The notes below the pieces were generated by a model that was given only the letters and a program-made list of their open reading frames with translations, did not search any database and was not told the DNA's origin. Shown in pieces: positions 58,516 to 64,000 of a DNA stretch of 64,000 nt. The stretch is from Straminergon stramineum (Eukaryota > Streptophyta > Bryopsida > Hypnales > Calliergonaceae). Numbering within the stretch: the stretch's first letter is position 1; each line of letters opens with the position of its first letter. The stretch spans positions 42,195,218-42,259,217 of the forward strand of contig OY987263.1 of assembly GCA_963920665.1 (NCBI GenBank), given 5' to 3'. The position numbers and the translations under genes are program-made.

Positions 58516-60382
58516 TTAACCCCTAAATGCCCAAGGCCATTTTTGAGCTTCTTGGAATTTACAAAAAGCCAACATCTTCATGAGATCTATCACTTTTTTT
58601 TTTAATTGTAACCATACAAATTATAAGTAGACATGTTAGAGATCATATGAGAAAGAAAACACAACAATATTACTTTAATTATGGATTGAAACATTATAAT
58701 GTTTGATCATTAAAGTATCAAAATAATGAAAGTGATATAAAGTCTTTTAATGTTGCGGCCTTCATAACACCTTATAGCTCCAAACAGACTTCAAGAACCC
58801 TTCACACCTTTCAAGGCTCACCACGCTCCAATGCTGGTATCACTTAGGTCCAACTAACTAACACTGCACATGCCACACACTCACATCATTAGTTCTCATT
58901 TCTAGCTCATGTTGCTAAGTCCCAGTCCCTAAGACTACTAGTACACATTCCACTCGTGGCACTTGGCATGTCACTTGGTGACATGGGGTAGAACTTCCAT
59001 CTTACTATGCTAAGACTCATGGTGGCACTACTTACCACGGTCCTAACCGCCCTTGGTTGTCACCCCACTTTATACTAGGCCCGTTGTGTGTTTGCTACTC
59101 TTACACTAATCGGGCTCACAACTCGGGACACATTGCCAAAGGCCTAGCAAGGAGTGAGACTTTAACCAACCAGTGCCTCGGGACACACACACAAGTATTC
59201 CATAGAGCCTTGAAGCTAGTGGTGAAGTTATATCACTGCCCATGAATCACCGGAATTCACCAAGGCTCCAAGAGGGAGTGAGAAGGGAGACCAAACCCTC
59301 TTATAGTACTTTCTTTGGTATTCGGGAGACCCTCCCCCTTGTAGGTCGAAGGGACTTCCCAAACCCCCTTGGGTTTTGGAAGACCACCCGTTTCCAACCG
59401 AAATCTCCAAGTTTAGGAGTTAGGACTCTTGAACTTCCAAACGACGTAACTTTGTGGTCAGGTCTCCAAATTCCACATGCAAGCCAATTTTGGATATCTG
59501 CACAACGAGAAGATGCCGATGGAGTGCTCACTTGTCCCATTTGGACAAGTTCTCACAAAGTTATGTCCCTCCAAAGATTCGGGTTCACCAGGAGTGGTGT
59601 CACGCCTTCACCATGGCCCTTCTCTTGGCCATAACTTTTGGCTCATGTCTTAGAACCTCGTAATTCTTGGCATTCTAGCTTCCTTGTCTTTGCATCTTTC
59701 CAATGATATGTTACATGCCATGCTTTGTTGAGTGATTCCTTAGGAACCCCTCACACCTAGCCTTAGAGTTTCTTGACACCACCGGGACACCCCCAACTTT
59801 GAACGGCCATAACTTCTAGTCTACTAGTCCAAATCACGTGTTCTTTGGACGGTTAGAAGCGTATTCTCAAGAGCTTTCCAAGAATGTATAACATGCTACT
59901 ATGCTCTTCTTAACCAAGGCGTTCTTGCGCCGTATTTGCTCAGGAGTCTCACATTTCTCCCTTCTTAGTCTATTGCAAGGCTTGGGAACTCACCCCAAAA
60001 GTCCCCCTTACTCACTAAGGCACTTTGGGCACCCCAAGAAGATAGGGGCGTGACATTTAATCCTCTTTTCACATGTCAAAACTAAAAAATTGGTCACCAT
60101 AAAATTATAAGGTGAAAGGGCAAAATATGCATGACCCCAATCAATTTAGGGCTTGTCGAAATCTACTCTACAATTTTTTTAAATGAATTTCTAATGTGAT
60201 TTTTCCTCCAAGTTCTAGTGTATTTGAGGCTCATTTCCAAGAGCCCTCAACACTATAAAATCAAGATTTGCAATGGATACCCTAGCACAAAATCTTGAAT
60301 AAAAAAATAATAATCATTCATTTTTGAAATTGGACTTTTGATGATAAAACTAAACTTCAAAAAGAATTTGTCAAAAATTTAA
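58516..60382. mobile_element. TTAA-ended element split by a solo LTR
   Basis: The left end TTAACCCCTAAATGCCCAAG (TTAA 58516-58519) is followed by GAGCTTCTTGGA, the inverse of the ends at 4357 and 21172. The element continues after the LTR insertion (60061 onward, with the inverse of the block seen near 20,740-20,840) and meets the next copy at the shared TTAA 60379-60382. Without the LTR and one TTTAA it is about 560 bp. Confidence 0.7.
58751..60055 (-). mobile_element. Solo LTR of a retrotransposon, 1,305 bp
   Basis: It starts TGTTGCGGCC and ends GGGGCGTGACA, and is flanked by a perfect 5-bp duplication TTTAA at 58746-58750 and 60056-60060. The reverse complement begins TGTCACGCCCC, a start typical of plant LTRs, so the element is probably on the minus strand. 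It is clearly GC-richer than the host DNA. Its open frames (59242-59663 and shadows) are not retroviral-type proteins. No internal region or second LTR lies in the window, so unequal recombination has left one LTR. Confidence 0.85.
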
Positions 60383-61310
60383 CCCCTAAAGTTCCTTGAC
60401 TACCTTATCACCCAAACCCCTCAAAAACTGCCATTTCTAATACAAGTACCAAATTTTTGAAAAATATCATTTTGGACACATGTAACCGTAGGATCTTGTA
60501 GTAATATACATTGAGAAGATGTGGAAAAAATTTCAGAAATTTCCACCATGTAGATTGCAAGATATTAACATTTGAAGTGACAAAAATCCTTTTTTTGGCC
60601 CTGCGAAAAACCGGGCAGCTGCACTTCACAAAATCCTATTTGTATGAAAAAATGTCCAAAATGGTGGTGCTTATTTAGATTCATTCTTGAAGTCAAGTTT
60701 TCTATATTCTTGAAAATTTTCAGATCATTTGGAATTGTGCAACATATAGGAAAAAAATAGTAAGTATAAAGATATAGAGAATGATTCAAAATACTAAATT
60801 GTTAATAGTTTATTATTGGAATTGGAAAATGCCAATCCCAATGGTGGAAATGTTGTTATAAACAATCTATACCCTATGATTTTATTTTTTTCCAAAAATA
60901 TTAAAAATTGAGTTAAATAAAGGACTTCAAAATTTATTTTAGAGTAGAAAATCCATAAGTGCCCGTAAACTAAAACATCTCATAACTTTTGACTCATTGA
61001 TCAAAATGGAATGATTCAAAGCTTTCTATGTATATATCAATCTAAAAAACCAATTTCAAATTTTTATTTTTGAAAAAAGTGATTTTTTCAGATCTGCCCA
61101 GACTGCCCGAGTTGAGAAACAAACAACATATTAGGCCATAACTTTTGACTTATATTTCCAAATGTCCTGAAATTTAGTGCATATGAAAGATATTCCTCGT
61201 CCACACCTTCTATTAAATTTTGGGCCGAAAACATGGAAATCTGTAGTCACACATACCTGCCCAAAATTTCTATGTTGCCAAAAAAGGCACCTTGGTCCTT
61301 TAGGGGTTAA
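60379..61310. mobile_element. TTAA-ended element, CCCCTAAAGTTC subfamily, copy 2
   Basis: TTAA at 60379-60382 and 61307-61310; the ends are CCCCTAAAGTTCCTTGAC and TGGTCCTTTAGGGG; 932 bp. It is almost the same length as its relative at 57284-58216 and aligns with it end to end. The minus-strand frames at 60408-60789 are repeat-derived. Confidence 0.88.
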
Positions 61311-61400
61311 ACTATGAAAAATGATAAATTGATAAGGTTTTGTTTAACTTCAAAGTTTTGTTGACACTAGAATTTGGTGCCTTGGGTATTTAGGGGTTAA
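61307..61400. mobile_element. Short TTAA-bounded fragment
   Basis: Between the TTAA at 61307 and the one at 61397-61400 lies a 90-bp segment ending GGTGCCTTGGGTATTTAGGGG, a right terminus of the TTAA family. It is probably an internally deleted copy that abuts the preceding element. Confidence 0.55.
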
Positions 61401-64000
61401 AATTACTCTTCTAAGTTTAGATTACATTAAACTTTTCCACTTTGGGAAGTTATGACTACTTGTTGTCCTTGAGAGGTTATGCCTTAAACTAGAAATGATC
61501 ATATTTTGTAATTTTCAAAGGTTTAATTTCTAAAGAACTCAGGAACCCACTTTAGATATTACTAAAAGAAAACTATGTCTGTTCAAACACACAAAATTAG
61601 ACAAGTAGATGTTGTTCTTGATGTCTATGTACACTGATTAGTATAGATGTCTAAAACAACACATCAAGATTGACATGACAATAACATCTAAAATCTCAAA
61701 TAAGCATGCCTTGAAACCCAAATGTTTTTAGCTAACATTTAGAAAAACATGGTTTTTGAAGGTGATGAATTTTGTTATGTGGTTGCCTCCAAAGCGCTAT
61801 GTGGATGAGGAAATCTACATGGGAATTTTTTTTGTCCATTTTGTCTATGATGTGATACTTGACATGGCAACAAAAAAAAGTAATGTGATATACAATGAGA
61901 ATGATATAGCATGCCTAGTCAACACACCTAGTCAACACACCTTTAAGACACATTAATACAATTTCAATATCAAAGTAGTAGATAAAATTATATTCTATAA
62001 GTGCATTAATAAATTTTATTTGATCATATAAATTAATACCAACTCCAAAACCTATAATCTATTGAATTCCAAATTATGAGGTTATTAAAGTTACAAGGAG
62101 TTTTATTTTGCGAGCAATGAAGGTAGAAAAAATCTATAAATTTTGTTTGTTACTAATCTCAACTTTGGAAATTCCCAAATATACGAATAAAAATTGAGGT
62201 TTATTTTTTATTAGAACATTTTGATAATTGGAATGAATACTCTACAATTTCATGTAAAAGTTAACAACAATTTAGTTTTTTCTTTTATTGAGTACCACCC
62301 TCCACGTTATAATTTTCGTAAATATGGATATGAAAGTAGTTTTGGTAAATATTATTTTCATGCATTCTCAATCCATTTTCCAATATATTGAATAAAATTC
62401 ACAAGTCTTTAAACATGCATTTTTTATATATATTGAAAGACAAAAGTTCACCTTTGAGAAGGTCTAGAATAGTGGCTACATTCTAAAGTTAAGGCACATT
62501 GAACTTGCAATTGGTGGAGTCATTTGCTCTAAAATTTTAGGAAGATTGATGTACTTGAATAGGTTAACTAAATAATCATATAGATGAATTAGTTATAGAA
62601 AATTCTTAAATGAAGATTTCAGACTTGCTTTGGGTACAATTGTATGAGTATTTTGAAAGAGTTTTGGACCACTAAACATCAAAGAATTTCAAGGGTTGAT
62701 CCACTTGGTGAGAGGATGAAAAATCTAATTTTGAACTTTATGGATGCAAGGCCAGTACATGCATGTGTGTTAGAAAGTTAAAGTTATATATGAATAAGGT
62801 TTAGATTCCTTATAATATAGAATGTGAAGCATTAAATGACTTTCTTCATTATTGTCAATGCTATAAATTTACTAAAGTTCAAAATTCCTTGGACAAACAT
62901 ATACTAGGAAGTTATTAAGCTACATGCACCAAAAGATATTTAAAGACGAGTATGAAATAATACTTATATTCCAATAATATTTCACAATTTTTGATTATTT
63001 GAAAGGATATTCTAAAATATTCTCTAAATAAAAATTCAAGGACTAATTTTAATTGATCCATTTCTAAATAATTGATTTTTTACATTCCTTGATTAAAATT
63101 GAACTTATCTTTGCTTAGTTTATTTCCAAGATTTTTTGTACGATTGACAACTTTAGCAAAAAGCTAGTCAAAAGTTCCATAGGTGTCTACCATACATATA
63201 AATAATGATGGAATCCAATTTCATTGAAAATTTAAAATAAAATTACAAGCTTGTGACCATCTTGAGATAATTGTGTAAAACATAATTGTTGAACAATTTT
63301 AGAATTTTTCAATTGAACAATCTCAAAAGCAAATTTAATATCATTGTTCTAAGCTGAAAATTCAATAAAACAATCAAGCTAAAGAAGATTTAGGATAATA
63401 TTCATTGAAATGAGACTTTTGGATGAATTTGGGACTTCAAAGACATTATGGTGACCACTTTAAATACCATGAATAATTGAATATCATATGTTTTGCAAAA
63501 GTTTACACTATGAATAGCTTTTATAGGCCTAAATAAAAATCATGTGTAATATAAATATACATATAACCTACATTTTTTGGTTGAAAAGGGCTCAATTATG
63601 TTGATGCAACTTTGGAACTTCAAAAAGTTTTAGACTAACAAAATATAGATATGACTAGGTGAATTGAACTATGAAGGGATAAAGAGGATGATCAATTAGT
63701 ATGAATATGTTTTAAACAATGTTGAAATATTTCATTTTGCATGGAATCAAGTGGAAACCTATTCCATTGTTGAATAATAGTATCATATGGGGTGTTACTA
63801 TAAGTTAATAGTAAAAGTTGATATATAAAATCAATATTAAGGATTTAAGAATCATGAAATATCTCTAAATTATTTATCAACCTTCAAATATTTATCATTT
63901 TAAAGTAATCATTTTCTACAATTTTAAGATTTCATCTTAAAGTTAAAAGACTTTGTTAAATATAATAGGTTTCAAATTATATATGATTCATTATTATTGA
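61401..64000. other. AT-rich intergenic DNA
   Basis: No gene, RNA or clear element ends are recognised. The 66-aa frame at 61756-61956 has a slightly protein-like start (MKVMNFVMWLPPKRYVDEEI), which could be a short retroelement fragment, but this is too weak to call. Confidence 0.45.

Noticed and set aside
59242..59663. Overlapping 130- and 69-aa frames as genes
   Set aside because: They lie wholly inside the solo LTR and overlap each other and minus-strand frames.
60408..60789. Minus-strand ORFs starting MKCSCP... shared with 36086-36307
   Set aside because: Similar frames recur in two copies of the same TTAA-ended repeat. They are too short, partly disrupted and AT-biased, and are better explained by repeat homology than by a conserved protein.
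1..64000. CRISPR arrays, tRNA or rRNA genes
   Set aside because: No direct-repeat/spacer arrays and no convincing tRNA cloverleaf or rRNA segments were seen. CRISPR would not be expected in a plant nuclear genome.

Overview
The window is nuclear DNA of a land plant. It has spliced genes with GT-AG introns, GC-richer exons in a very AT-rich background, plant telo-box motifs (AAACCCTA), a plant-type ceramide synthase and a plant NB-ARC-LRR gene. The compact genes, the LRR style and the odd NLR N-terminus suggest a bryophyte, probably a moss. That placement is inference; nothing in the sequence names the species.

Layout. 1-1,200 is a GC-rich island with three tandem 253-bp units, possibly the leader of a retroelement. 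1,200-4,900 is AT-rich repeat debris. 4,924-7,524 (minus) is a six-exon ceramide synthase of the LAG1/LOH family, which I reconstructed exon by exon (315 aa). It is divergent from a plus-strand gene for a small conserved plant protein (CDS 10,333-10,620; probable 5'-UTR intron), and the two probably share a promoter. 11,791-12,624 (minus) is a tentative four-exon gene for a small unrecognised protein with telo-boxes nearby. About 13.2-46.8 kb has no supported gene and is packed with non-autonomous DNA elements. 48,258-53,241 (plus) is a six-exon NLR immune-receptor gene (1,079 aa reconstructed) with an N-terminal region I do not recognise. 54-64 kb is again transposon-rich and includes a solo LTR.

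The most unusual content is in the gene-poor DNA. At least fifteen elements or remnants, from about 100 bp to 1.2 kb, end in TTAA followed by CCC(C)TAAA-like inverted termini. They fall in several subfamilies and often abut through a shared TTAA. That is the signature of piggyBac-type (TTAA-duplicating) transposition, which I do not associate with land plants. Four other element families are also visible: a ~390-bp family (GGAGGCAACCCATT ends, four copies), a ~250-bp family (AGTGAAATTAGGTTG ends, two copies), a long-TIR family (two copies) and a large foldback flanked by direct repeats.

The genes do not form an operon or cluster with a joint task. The ceramide synthase acts in ER sphingolipid synthesis and the NLR in intracellular immunity. 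All exon boundaries are my reading of splice signals and reading phase and have not been tested against transcripts.
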